A stretch of DNA of 64,000 bases, taken from NCBI RefSeq assembly GCF_900107705.1, contig NZ_FNRE01000004.1, positions 1 to 64,000 on the forward strand, in the 5' to 3' direction. Shown here one piece after another: positions 17,643-26,262 of this stretch (positions are counted from its first letter, which is position 1; every line of letters begins with the position of its first letter). The position numbers were made by a program, and so were the translations under genes. The notes under the pieces were generated by a model. The model had not been told where the DNA came from. It was given only the letters and a program-made list of their open reading frames with translations, and did not search any database. The DNA is from Prevotella sp. tc2-28 (GTDB lineage Bacteria > Bacteroidota > Bacteroidia > Bacteroidales > Bacteroidaceae).

Positions 17643-18641
17643 ATGGAATTTGCCAATAAAGAATATCTGTTGCTGCTACTGCTCATCATACCTTATCTAA
17701 TATGGTATCTGATGTACAGAAAAAAGAGCGAGCCGACGATGCGCATGAGTGACACATATGCATACCGTTTTGCGCCACGCTCGTGGAAGGTACGTCTTAT
17801 GCCACTTCAGTTGTTGCTGCGGCTAGCGGTGTTCGTCTTGCTGGTACTTGTGTTGGCGCGTCCACAGACACAGAATTCATGGAAGAACAAAACCATGGAA
17901 GGTATCGACATCATGCTGGCAATGGACGTGTCGACATCAATGCTTGCAGAAGACCTGAAGCCCAACCGTATGGAAGCTGCTAAGCAGGTCGCCGCCGATT
18001 TCATCATCGGTCGCCCGAATGACAACATTGGGCTGAGTATCTTTGCTGGTGAGGCCTTCACTCAATGTCCGATGACTACCGATCATGCCTCGCTTCTTAA
18101 TCTTTTGCAGAATGTTCGTACGGATATCGCCCAACGTGGACTGATAGAAGACGGAACGGCTATTGGTATGGGACTGGCTAATGCTGTCAGTCGATTGAAG
18201 GACTCGAAAGCCAAGAGTAAGGTTGTCATTCTCCTGACTGACGGTAGTAACAATCGTGGTGACTTGTCGCCAATGACAGCTGCTGAGATTGCCAAGAGTT
18301 TCGGTATTCGTGTCTATACGATCGGTGTGGGAACTAACAAAGTGGCTCCTTATCCCATGTCTGTGGCTGGAGGCATACAATATATCAATGTACCTGTAGA
18401 GATTGATACGAAGACGCTGAGTGAGATTGCAGCTGCTACAGATGGCGATTTCTACCGCGCCACCAATAATCGTGAGTTGCAGCAAATATACAAGGAGATA
18501 GACAAGTTGGAGAAATCAAAACTTAATGTCAAGAAGTTCAGCAAACGCTATGAGGCCTACCAGCCCTATGCGTTGGCAGCAGCCATTCTGTTGTTGCTGG
18601 AGATGTTGCTGCGCATTACCGTATTCAGAAAACTACCATAA
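17643..18641 (+). CDS. batA: Aerotolerance protein BatA (VWA domain)
   Basis: The 332-residue inner-membrane protein has two N-terminal hydrophobic segments (LLLLLLIIPYLIWYLMY; LLLRLAVFVLLVLVLA), a von Willebrand A domain with the MIDAS motif AMDVSTSMLAED (about 92-103) and LLTDGSNNRGD, and a C-terminal transmembrane helix (YALAAAILLLLEMLLR). Bat proteins support oxygen tolerance in Bacteroides; their biochemical role is unsettled. It is followed 14 bp later by batB. Confidence 0.92.
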   Translation: MEFANKEYLLLLLLIIPYLIWYLMYRKKSEPTMRMSDTYAYRFAPRSWKVRLMPLQLLLRLAVFVLLVLVLARPQTQNSWKNKTMEGIDIMLAMDVSTSMLAEDLKPNRMEAAKQVAADFIIGRPNDNIGLSIFAGEAFTQCPMTTDHASLLNLLQNVRTDIAQRGLIEDGTAIGMGLANAVSRLKDSKAKSKVVILLTDGSNNRGDLSPMTAAEIAKSFGIRVYTIGVGTNKVAPYPMSVAGGIQYINVPVEIDTKTLSEIAAATDGDFYRATNNRELQQIYKEIDKLEKSKLNVKKFSKRYEAYQPYALAAAILLLLEMLLRITVFRKLP

Positions 18642-18655
18642 TAGATTGAAAGAAG

Positions 18656-20362
18656 ATGTTTCGATTTGAAGATCCTATATACTTATACGCTTTGGTGCTG
18701 ATACCCCTGTTGGCTGTCATTCGTTTGTGGATGGTCAGCCGACAGAAGAAACGTCTGCGCAAATTCGGCGATCGAGATTTGGTACGCCAGTTAATGCCTG
18801 ATGTTTCACGTTTTCGTCCGCTAGTCAAGTTTGTGTTGCTGCTGACAGCACTTGCATTGATTATTTTGATGATTGCCCGTCCGCAGTTTGGTACGAAAAT
18901 CAATCGTGAGAAACGTACTGGTATAGAGACCATCATTGCAATGGATATCAGTAACTCGATGTTGGCAGAGGACGTCACACCAAGTCGTTTGGACCGTTCG
19001 AAGATGATGGTTGAGAATCTGGTTGACCATTTCACCAACGACAAGATTGGACTTATCGTCTTTGCTGGCGATGCCTTTATCCAATTGCCCATCACTAGCG
19101 ACTATGTATCAGCCAAGATGTTCTTGTCAAGTATCACACCATCGATGATTGCCACACAGGGAACTGATATAGCCAAAGCTATTACGATGTCAACCAACAG
19201 CTTTACACAACAGGAAGGAGTCGGTAAGGCTATCATTGTTATTACCGATGGTGAAGACCACGAAGGTGGAGCGCTGGAGGCAGCAAAAGAAGCACAGAAC
19301 AAGGGGATGCGTGTCTATGTGCTGGGTGTCGGTTCTCCGAAAGGTGCACCAATCCCTACAGGAAATGGTGACTACATGAAGGACAATATGGGTCAAACTG
19401 TGATGACCGGACTGAATGAGGAGATGTGTCGACAGATAGCCCAGGCTGGCGGTGGGGCATATATCCATGTTGAGAACAACAGTAATGCGCAGGACCAGTT
19501 AGACCATGAGTTAGACAAGTTAGCAAAGAAAGAAATAGAGAGCACTATCTATAGTGACTATGACGAACAATTTCAAGCGGTGTGCATTATAGTGCTCCTA
19601 TTGCTCATTATCGAGGTCTGCATCCTCGACATCAAGAACCCGATGCTTAAGAATGTGTCACTCTTCAAACGTAACAAGAAGGCTGTTGTTGCAGTGCTTT
19701 TCCTGCTAGTTGCAACTAGTGTCCAGGCTCAAGGTGACAGGCTGTTGGTGCGTCAGGGTAACAAGCAGTTCCGTGCAGGTAACTATGCTGAGGCAGAAGT
19801 TTCCTATCGCAAGGCTGTGGAGAAAAATCCACGAAATGCTCAGGCTCACTATAACCTGGGAAACGCTCTGTTGGGACAACGCAAGGACTCTGCAGCCGTT
19901 GTGCAGTTTGAGAATGCAGCAAAGCAGGAAACCAATCCGATGCGAAAGGCGCAGTCATATCATAACATCGGTGTGATTTGTCAGGGACAGAAACAGTATG
20001 CACAGGCTATCGAGGCTTACAAAGAAGCGTTACGTAACAACCCCACAGATGATGAGACTCGGTATAATCTGGAACTTTGCAAGCGTCAGCAACAACAGCA
20101 ACAGAATCAGCAAAATCAGCAAAATAAAGATAACAAAGACAATAAAGATAAAAAAGACCAGAAAGACAAGCAGGATCAGCAAAAGCAGCAAGACAAAAAA
20201 GAGCAGAAACAGGACCAGCAACAACAGCAGAAGCAACAGATGAGTCGTGAGAATGCTGAACAGATGTTGAATGCTGCCATTCAGGAGGAGAAGCAGACGC
20301 AGGAACGCATGAAGAAAGCACAGCAGCAGCCTAACCGTCGTCGGCTGGAAAAGAACTGGTAA
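18656..20362 (+). CDS. BatB-BatC fusion (VWA plus TPR)
   Basis: The 568-residue product joins two Bat proteins. Residues 1-335 are BatB: two N-terminal helices, a VWA domain with AMDISNSMLAED and VITDGEDHEGGAL, and a transmembrane helix near 308-325. A second signal-peptide-like helix follows at about 341-358 (KKAVVAVLFLLVATSVQA). Tetratricopeptide repeats then cover about 365-465 (AQAHYNLGNALLGQ, YHNIGVICQGQKQYAQAIEAY), the BatC part. The tail (about 470-535) is extremely Gln/Lys/Asp-rich and low complexity. There is no stop or frameshift between the halves. Confidence 0.88.
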   Translation: MFRFEDPIYLYALVLIPLLAVIRLWMVSRQKKRLRKFGDRDLVRQLMPDVSRFRPLVKFVLLLTALALIILMIARPQFGTKINREKRTGIETIIAMDISNSMLAEDVTPSRLDRSKMMVENLVDHFTNDKIGLIVFAGDAFIQLPITSDYVSAKMFLSSITPSMIATQGTDIAKAITMSTNSFTQQEGVGKAIIVITDGEDHEGGALEAAKEAQNKGMRVYVLGVGSPKGAPIPTGNGDYMKDNMGQTVMTGLNEEMCRQIAQAGGGAYIHVENNSNAQDQLDHELDKLAKKEIESTIYSDYDEQFQAVCIIVLLLLIIEVCILDIKNPMLKNVSLFKRNKKAVVAVLFLLVATSVQAQGDRLLVRQGNKQFRAGNYAEAEVSYRKAVEKNPRNAQAHYNLGNALLGQRKDSAAVVQFENAAKQETNPMRKAQSYHNIGVICQGQKQYAQAIEAYKEALRNNPTDDETRYNLELCKRQQQQQQNQQNQQNKDNKDNKDKKDQKDKQDQQKQQDKKEQKQDQQQQQKQQMSRENAEQMLNAAIQEEKQTQERMKKAQQQPNRRRLEKNW

Positions 20363-20379
20363 GTGAAGGAAATACAACT

Positions 20380-22974
20380 ATGAGTTACGATAAAGTTAAA
20401 TATGGAGCAGTATGGATAGTGGTGTTCACTATTCAACTTTCACTATTCGTTAGTCAGGCAAGGGCGCAGCAGTTGACTGGACGTGCCCCGTCCCAAGTGG
20501 CCATAGGTGAACAGTTTCGCCTCTCTTATACCGTGAATACGGATGACGTGAAAGGTTTCCGTGCAGGCAACATCCCTGATGCATTCGATGTGTTGATGGG
20601 ACCTAGTACGTCAACCCAGTCAAGTTATCAACTGGTCAATGGTCATATGTCCAGTTCGTCATCGGTAACTTACACCTATATCCTCTCGGCCACTAAAAAT
20701 GGTTCGTTCACTATACCTGCAGCACAGGCTCAGGTGGGTAGTAAAACCATTCATAGTAACGAGATACACATCAAGGTTAGCGGTCAGGCTCAAAGCAACG
20801 GTCAGCAAGGTCGTCAGCAGAGTCGAGCAGGTGAAGAGGTGCGTCCGGCAGGCAGTGCGATATCCGGCAGCGACTTGTTTATTAAAGTGACAGCCTCGAA
20901 ACAACGCGTTCGTGAGCAAGAGCCTATTTTGCTTACCTATAAGGTATATACGCTGGTCGGATTGACGCAACTTAACGGTAAGATGGCCGACCTGAAGAGT
21001 TTTTATACCCGTGAAGTCCCGTTGCCACAGGAGAAGACCTTCAAGGTTGAGTCTTTCAACGGACGCCAGTATCGCACGGTGACCTGGCAACAGTACGTCA
21101 TGTTCCCGCAGGCTACGGGTAAGTTGGAAATTCCCAGTATCACCTATGAAGGACTTGTTGTACAGCAGAATCGCAATGTTGATCCGTTCGAAGCCTTCTT
21201 TAATGGTGGCTCCGGTTATATCGAGGTCAAGAAGCAAATCAAAGCTCCTGGCATTTCTATTCAGGTTGACCCGCTTCCTCAGCGTCCAACTGGTTTCTCG
21301 GGCGGTGTCGGTCAGTTTAATATCTCAGCCACTCTCGACCATGCGCAAGTAAAGGCCAATAATCCTGTGAAGTTACGCGTAGTAGTGAACGGCGTTGGTA
21401 ACATGAAACTGCTCAAACAACCCGTTGTCAAGTTCCCTAAGGATTTTGACAGCTACGATGCAAAGGTTACCGACCAGACAAAACTGACCACGCAGGGCTT
21501 AGAAGGCTCTATTATCTACGATTTTTTGGCCGTTCCGCGCCATCAGGGAGAATTTGACATTCCTGCCGTCGAATATACCTATTTTGATACACAGGCAAAT
21601 ACTTATAAGACGGTCAAGACAGAGCCCTTTCATCTAAGTGTTGCCAAGGGAGATGGTTCTGGAACAGTAGCTACTTTCAATGGTCAGGAAGATGTGAAAT
21701 TGCTTAATAGTGATATCCACTATATCAAGACTGGTAGCACGCGTCAACATGCCATAGGCGACTATTTCTTTGGCTCAACGGCATATTGGGTGACATTGGC
21801 GGTATTATTGTTAGGATTTGTGTCGTTGTTCGTCATCTTCCGTCGTCGTGCTATTGAGAATGCCAATGTTGTTAAACAGCGAGCCGGCAAGGCCAACAAG
21901 GTGGCTGCTAAGCGACTGAAGAAGGCTGCTCGATTGATGAAGAATGGGCAACAGGGTGATTTCTACGATGAAGTACTTCGTGCACTTTGGGGATATGTTG
22001 GCGACAAGCTCTCAATGCCTGTCGAGCAGTTGTCGCGTGAGAATATCAGTCAACAGTTGGAAGTTTGCGGTGTACCTGCCGAGACTATCCAACAGTTCAT
22101 CGGAGCACTTGACGAATGCGAGTTCGCGCGCTATGCTCCTGGTGATGCAAAGGGAAATATGAATAAAGTATATGATGCGGCTATGACTGCTATCACACAA
22201 ATTGCAACCACCATGAAGAAAGGTCATTCGAGCAGGATTTCAGCTGTCCTTTGGCTGTTAATGCTCGTGCCGATGGCTGTTGGTGCACAGACTAAGGCCG
22301 ATGCCGACAGCGCTTATGTCCATGAGCATTATCAGCAGGCTGCTCAGTTGTATGAACAGTTATTGAAGAAGGGTGTTTCCCCGGACCTGTATTACAATCT
22401 GGGCAATAGCTACTATCGTATGGACAACTTTACGAAAGCCGTCCTCAACTACGAACGCGCCCTGTTGTTGTCACCTGGTGATAAGGACATTCGTTTCAAT
22501 TTGCAGATGGCTCGTTCAAAGACGATTGACAAGATTGTTCCTGAGTCAGAGATGTTCTTCGTGACCTGGTACCGTTCGCTGGTCAACTTGCAGAGCGTTG
22601 ATGCCTGGGCTCAGATGGCGTTGATAGCCCTTGCTATAGCTATCGTGTTGGCTTTGGCCTATCTCTTTGGCAATGCCGTTTGGCTACGCAAGATCGGTTT
22701 CTTTGGTGGACTGCTGTTTGTTGTTCTCTTCTTGGCCAGCAATCTGTTTGCCTGGCAACAGAAACGGGCCATCATGAACCGTACAGGTGCCGTTATCATT
22801 CACTCGGCAGTTACCGTGAAGAGTACCCCATCTAAGAATGGTACCGACCTTTTCATCCTGCATGAAGGAACAAAGGTTAATATTACTGACGGCTCAATGC
22901 GCAGTTGGAAGAAGGTGCGTGTTGCTGATGGTAAGGAAGGATGGTTGGAAACCAATCAGATAGAAATTATTTAG
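20380..22974 (+). CDS. BatD-BatE fusion
   Basis: The 864-residue product starts with a signal peptide ending ARAQ. An oxygen-tolerance BatD domain follows (about 30-430; beta-sandwich repeats such as PSQVAIGEQFRLSYTV), with a transmembrane helix at about 465-487. A second signal-like helix begins at internal Met612 (codon at 22213; AVLWLLMLVPMAVGAQ). It leads into TPRs (LYYNLGNSYYRMDNF), two transmembrane helices (about 748-800) and a C-terminal SH3-like domain (VTVKSTPSKNGTDLF), which is BatE. The reading frame is continuous. Met612 could in principle also start a separate BatE. Confidence 0.88.
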   Translation: MSYDKVKYGAVWIVVFTIQLSLFVSQARAQQLTGRAPSQVAIGEQFRLSYTVNTDDVKGFRAGNIPDAFDVLMGPSTSTQSSYQLVNGHMSSSSSVTYTYILSATKNGSFTIPAAQAQVGSKTIHSNEIHIKVSGQAQSNGQQGRQQSRAGEEVRPAGSAISGSDLFIKVTASKQRVREQEPILLTYKVYTLVGLTQLNGKMADLKSFYTREVPLPQEKTFKVESFNGRQYRTVTWQQYVMFPQATGKLEIPSITYEGLVVQQNRNVDPFEAFFNGGSGYIEVKKQIKAPGISIQVDPLPQRPTGFSGGVGQFNISATLDHAQVKANNPVKLRVVVNGVGNMKLLKQPVVKFPKDFDSYDAKVTDQTKLTTQGLEGSIIYDFLAVPRHQGEFDIPAVEYTYFDTQANTYKTVKTEPFHLSVAKGDGSGTVATFNGQEDVKLLNSDIHYIKTGSTRQHAIGDYFFGSTAYWVTLAVLLLGFVSLFVIFRRRAIENANVVKQRAGKANKVAAKRLKKAARLMKNGQQGDFYDEVLRALWGYVGDKLSMPVEQLSRENISQQLEVCGVPAETIQQFIGALDECEFARYAPGDAKGNMNKVYDAAMTAITQIATTMKKGHSSRISAVLWLLMLVPMAVGAQTKADADSAYVHEHYQQAAQLYEQLLKKGVSPDLYYNLGNSYYRMDNFTKAVLNYERALLLSPGDKDIRFNLQMARSKTIDKIVPESEMFFVTWYRSLVNLQSVDAWAQMALIALAIAIVLALAYLFGNAVWLRKIGFFGGLLFVVLFLASNLFAWQQKRAIMNRTGAVIIHSAVTVKSTPSKNGTDLFILHEGTKVNITDGSMRSWKKVRVADGKEGWLETNQIEII

Positions 22975-22989
22975 AGAGCGCATGAAACT

Positions 22990-23643
22990 ATGGAAGAACT
23001 GATTCAATTTGACAAACATCTGCTGTTGATGCTGAATGGCAGCGAGTCGCTGTTTATTGACTATCTTGTGATGACGCTGACAAATGCCAAGACGTGGATA
23101 CCGCTCTATATCTCCCTGTTCTATGTGGTGATGAAGAGCAATAATACTGTGCGCGACATTTTGTTGGTTGTCGGGGCTGCAGGCCTGTGCGTATTGTTTG
23201 CAGGTGCTGTCGACGACATGATTGTAAAACCAATGGTAGCCCGTTGGCGCCCCACTCATGACCCAGAGATTGGAATGCTTATTGATACCGTCGACGGCTA
23301 TCGTGGTGGTAACTATGGCTTCTTCTCCGCTCATGCTGCCAACACGTTTTCCATCGCCATGTTCTTCTCGCTGCTGATGCGTCGGCGCGCATTTGTCATC
23401 GCTATGATAGCCTATTCGCTCATCAACTGCTGGACGCGACTTTACCTGGGTGTTCATTATCCCGGAGACATCACTGTTGGTCTGCTGTGGGGTGCATTGG
23501 TGGGTTATTCCATCTATCGCTTGCACCGCCACTTTGCCACACCGGTAGACTATCAATCCAAGCTTTGTGACATTCCTATCGCCGTTCTTCTACTGACGAT
23601 TATCTATGCCCTTTGTCGGGCATACTGGATAGCCTTCCTATAA
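22990..23643 (+). CDS. PAP2 family membrane phosphatase
   Basis: The 217-residue integral membrane protein carries the three PAP2 motifs: KPMVARWRP (KX6RP), FFSAHAANT (the PSGH-type motif, here SAHA) and TRLYLGVHYPGD (SRX5HX3D). The family dephosphorylates lipid phosphates such as undecaprenyl pyrophosphate or phosphatidylglycerophosphate; the substrate is not determined. It sits 15 bp after the Bat genes and is probably cotranscribed. Confidence 0.88.
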   Translation: MEELIQFDKHLLLMLNGSESLFIDYLVMTLTNAKTWIPLYISLFYVVMKSNNTVRDILLVVGAAGLCVLFAGAVDDMIVKPMVARWRPTHDPEIGMLIDTVDGYRGGNYGFFSAHAANTFSIAMFFSLLMRRRAFVIAMIAYSLINCWTRLYLGVHYPGDITVGLLWGALVGYSIYRLHRHFATPVDYQSKLCDIPIAVLLLTIIYALCRAYWIAFL

Positions 23644-23649
23644 GAAGAA

Positions 23650-23678
23650 AAAAGCGGGATTGTTAAAGTCCCGCTTTT
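23650..23678. terminator. Bidirectional terminator between the PAP2 gene and pyrF
   Basis: AAAAGCGGGA (23650-23659) and TCCCGCTTTT (23669-23678) form a perfect 10-bp stem. The pyrF stop codon (23663-23665, minus strand) lies in the loop. Confidence 0.9.
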
Positions 23679-24520
23679 ATTAGTTCTATGTCCATTTGTT
23701 GTTGTAACTCTTGGGCTTTCTGAGCTGCTACTTTGGCAAAGTCTTCACCATTGGAGGCGTAGATAATGCCTCGTGAGGAATTGACAAGCAGTCCGCAATC
23801 CTTATTCATGCCGTATTTGCAGACTTCTTCAAGACTACCGCCCTGTGCTCCGACGCCGGGAACCAGTAGGAAGTGGTTGGGTACAATCTTGCGGATATCC
23901 TCGAACATCTGTCCCTGAGTAGCTCCTACAACATACATCATGTTCTCATCGTTGCCCCACTGCTGACTTTGTTTCAATACCTTCTCGAAAAGGCGCTCAC
24001 CATCCTTGTCTTCCGTCAGTTGGAAATCGTGAGAACCTTTGTTCGACGTGAGTGCCAACAGGATAACCCACTTGTCGTCGTAGCCCAAGAAGGGGGTAAC
24101 GCTGTCTTCACCCATATAAGGAGCAACGGTCAGTGCGTCGACGTCGTACTGCTCAAAGAATGTCTTGGCGTACATCTTCGACGTGTTGCCGATATCACCA
24201 CGCTTAGCATCTGCAATGATGAAGTGGTTGGGGTATTCTTCTTTCAGATAGTAAATGGTAGCTTCGAAGGCAAGGATGCCGTCCATGCCGTAAGCCTCGT
24301 AGAAAGCCAAGTTGGGCTTGTAGGCTACGCAGTAGGGGGCTGTGGCATCGATGATGAGGGCATTAAACTCGCAGAGGGCGCGGAAGACGTAGTCCTCGCC
24401 ATCCTTGGCCTTCGCTTCGTTGATGATGCACTGGGGTATCTTGTTGAGGTCGGTATCGAGACCGACACAGAGAAACGAGCGTTTCTCGCGAATCTGTTCT
24501 ATTAATTCTGTTCTTGTCAT
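23663..24520 (-). CDS. pyrF: Orotidine 5'-phosphate decarboxylase (type 2)
   Basis: PyrF makes UMP, the last step of pyrimidine synthesis. From ATG 24520 the product is 285 residues ([22 protein letters not shown]). It is the longer type 2 form, with [21 protein letters not shown] carrying the catalytic Asp-Lys-Asp and [10 protein letters not shown] for phosphate binding. The in-frame start at 24598 would run into the upstream gene and is rejected. It overlaps the upstream small ORF by 4 nt. Confidence 0.94.
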   Translation of the reverse strand: MTRTELIEQIREKRSFLCVGLDTDLNKIPQCIINEAKAKDGEDYVFRALCEFNALIIDATAPYCVAYKPNLAFYEAYGMDGILAFEATIYYLKEEYPNHFIIADAKRGDIGNTSKMYAKTFFEQYDVDALTVAPYMGEDSVTPFLGYDDKWVILLALTSNKGSHDFQLTEDKDGERLFEKVLKQSQQWGNDENMMYVVGATQGQMFEDIRKIVPNHFLLVPGVGAQGGSLEEVCKYGMNKDCGLLVNSSRGIIYASNGEDFAKVAAQKAQELQQQMDIELIKAGL

Positions 24521-24720
24521 GAAATGCTTTTCTTTATTAATGTTAGGATAAATCTTGATAGGAAGAAGACGATTAACCATACCAGCCAATAAAGCCAAAA
24601 GCCATGCTCCCGGAACTCTCCGGCAATTGCTACGGCAATGAATATTGCCAGAAAGTCAGACCATTGCTTCTTGATGCTAGACCATGTCCATTCTTTTTTA
24701 ATTTCTTTCCAAAATCCCAT
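24517..24720 (-). CDS. Small two-helix membrane protein between prfA and pyrF
   Basis: The 67-residue product has a charged N-terminus ([13 protein letters not shown]), a hydrophobic segment ([13 protein letters not shown]) and a longer one ([22 protein letters not shown]), ending in KKSIS. I recognise no family. Support for it as a real gene is the ATGA overlap with pyrF and the 17-bp gap to prfA, which place it inside an operon. Function unknown. Confidence 0.65.
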   Translation of the reverse strand: MGFWKEIKKEWTWSSIKKQWSDFLAIFIAVAIAGEFREHGFWLYWLVWLIVFFLSRFILTLIKKSIS

Positions 24721-24737
24721 ATTTCAATTTTTTTGTA

Positions 24738-25847
24738 TTATAATTCCGTTTCTTTCATACGTTCTGCGTTCTCAGCCACGGTCAGGGCGTCAATCATAGG
24801 CTGGATGTCGCCTCCGAGGAAGCCCTGCAGGTCGTGAGTGGTATAGCCGATACGATGGTCGGTTACGCGTCCCTGCGGGAAGTTGTAGGTGCGGATCTTG
24901 GCTGAACGGTCGCCCGTAGAGACGAGACTCTTACGACGCGAGGCAATATCGTCCATATATTTCTGGTGCTCCTTATCGTAGATAAAGGTATAGAGGCGAG
25001 AGAGGGCACGCTCCTTGTTCTTGGGTTGGTCGCGCGTCTCCGTACATTCGATGAGAATCTCTTCGGTCTCACCCGTATTGGGGTTCTTCCACATATAGCG
25101 CAGACGCACACCCGATTCCACCTTGTTCACATTCTGTCCACCGGCACCCGAACTGCGGAAGGTATCCCACTTGATTTCTCCCTCGTTTACATGTACCTCA
25201 AACTTATCAGCCTCTGGCAGTACGGCAACGGTAGCGGCAGAGGTGTGCATACGTCCCTGTGTCTCTGTAGCGGGAACGCGCTGTACGCGATGCACGCCCG
25301 ATTCATATTTCAGCGTGCCATAGACATCGGCACCCGAGACGGCAAAGTCTATCTCTTTGTAGCCACCCACAGCACCCTCACTGACGCTGGTGATGGAGAG
25401 TTGCCAACCCTTCGAATCGCAGTAGCTCTTGTACATCTTGAACAAATCACCGGCAAAGAGGGCAGCCTCGTCACCACCCGTTCCTGCACGGATTTCCATC
25501 TGTACGTTCTTGGCATCCTCAGGATCCTTAGGGATAAGGGCAATCTTGATTTCCTCTTCCAGCTTGGGTTGCAAAGCCTCGTTTTCTGCCAATTCTTCGC
25601 GCGCCATTTCCTTCATTTCGGGATCCGTTTCGTTGGCGAGAATGTCCTTGGCCTCGCGGATGCTGTTCAGACAGGCGATGTATCGCTTGCGGGCATCCAT
25701 GATGTCGCCCAAGTCCTTATACTCCTTGGTCAGTTTCACAAATCGGTTCTGGTCGCCAATCACATCAGGGTCGGTAATCAGCGTTGACACCTCCTCGAAG
25801 CGAGCTTCCAGTCCGTCCAGTTTCTGCAAAATACTATTATTCTCCAT
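24738..25847 (-). CDS. prfA: Peptide chain release factor 1
   Basis: RF1 terminates translation at UAA/UAG. From ATG 25847 the product is 369 residues (MENNSILQKLDGLEARF). It has the RVPATETQ segment containing the PxT-type stop-codon recognition motif and the peptidyl-tRNA hydrolysis motif SSGAGGQNVNK. The longer frame beginning at 25967 reads through the promoter and the 81-bp repeat, so it is not used. Confidence 0.96.
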   Translation of the reverse strand: MENNSILQKLDGLEARFEEVSTLITDPDVIGDQNRFVKLTKEYKDLGDIMDARKRYIACLNSIREAKDILANETDPEMKEMAREELAENEALQPKLEEEIKIALIPKDPEDAKNVQMEIRAGTGGDEAALFAGDLFKMYKSYCDSKGWQLSITSVSEGAVGGYKEIDFAVSGADVYGTLKYESGVHRVQRVPATETQGRMHTSAATVAVLPEADKFEVHVNEGEIKWDTFRSSGAGGQNVNKVESGVRLRYMWKNPNTGETEEILIECTETRDQPKNKERALSRLYTFIYDKEHQKYMDDIASRRKSLVSTGDRSAKIRTYNFPQGRVTDHRIGYTTHDLQGFLGGDIQPMIDALTVAENAERMKETEL

Positions 25848-25854
25848 ATCGGAT

Positions 25855-25935
25855 GCAAAGGTACGATTAAGTGAGCAGAAAACCAAAAGAATTTTGAGTT
25901 TTCTCGAACGAGAGTACCTTCGCCACGAAGTGGCA
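25855..25935 (-). repeat. 81-bp promoter-bearing repeat, copy 1 (upstream of prfA)
   Basis: The segment from GCAAAGGTACGATTAAG to the inverted repeat GCCACGAAGTGGC recurs at 59054-59134 with about five mismatches. On the minus strand it contains a full promoter: TTTG (25883-25886), 19 bases, TACCTTTG (25856-25863), only 8 bases from the prfA start. Two small inverted repeats lie at its distal end, CTCGAACGAG and GCCACGAAGTGGC. Both copies point toward the gene they precede. Confidence 0.85.
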
Positions 25936-25941
25936 ATCCCC

Positions 25942-26051
25942 TCATTTGTTACTATTAATGGTAGCAATTGTAAGTATTAATCTCCGCAATTGTAAGTATT
26001 AATAGTTGCAAATGTAAGTATTAGGAGTTGTAATTGCAAATCCATTCAGAC
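25942..26051. repeat. Array A: tandem 22-bp repeat, 3 clear and 2 degenerate units
   Basis: Units begin at 25964, 25986 and 26008 with the core GCAATTGTAAGTATTAAT (GCAAATGTAAGTATTA in the third) plus 4-6 variable bases. A degenerate unit precedes at 25942 (14/22 matches) and a partial one follows at 26030. It lies between prfA and the Fic gene. Confidence 0.85.
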
Positions 26052-26085
26052 GAATGACAGTATCCAGGAACCTATTATACTTAAA

Positions 26086-26151
26086 ACGAGTTTACGGATC
26101 GTCGCCAACGAGATTTCGTCTCACCCTTGACGAGATTGAGAAGTTAGGCTA
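26086..26151. repeat. Array B: 22-bp repeat left of the Fic gene
   Basis: Units begin at 26086 (ACGAGTTTACGG), 26108 (ACGAGATTTCGTCTC) and 26130 (ACGAGATTGAG), 22 bp apart. The first two match the first two units of array C beyond the Fic gene: 12 of the last 14 bases, then 18 of 22. Confidence 0.8.
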
Positions 26152-26171
26152 TAACCTCTTAAACTAAAAAA

Positions 26172-26202
26172 TTCTTGCTAATTTTGCAAAAACTTGCAAG
26201 AA
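26172..26202. promoter_or_regulatory. Inverted repeat before the Fic gene, possible operator
   Basis: TTCTTGC (26172-26178) is mirrored by GCAAGAA (26196-26202), with further TTGCAA/CTTGCAAG elements between. It lies 27 bp upstream of a TATCTTTG -7 box (26229-26236). The Fic protein has a C-terminal winged helix, so autoregulation here is plausible but untested. Confidence 0.4.
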
Positions 26203-26262
26203 TTGGCAAGGATTTGAAATAATATTAGTATCTTTGTGGCAGAATTTTTTAAATAGGGTTTT

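Noticed and set aside
25848..25967. Extended N-terminus for prfA
   Set aside because: The in-frame extension covers the promoter and the 81-bp repeat, and RF1 family length fits the start at 25847.
25942..26051. CRISPR array
   Set aside because: Units are only 22 bp from start to start, leaving 4-6 variable bases instead of 30-bp spacers, and no cas gene is present.
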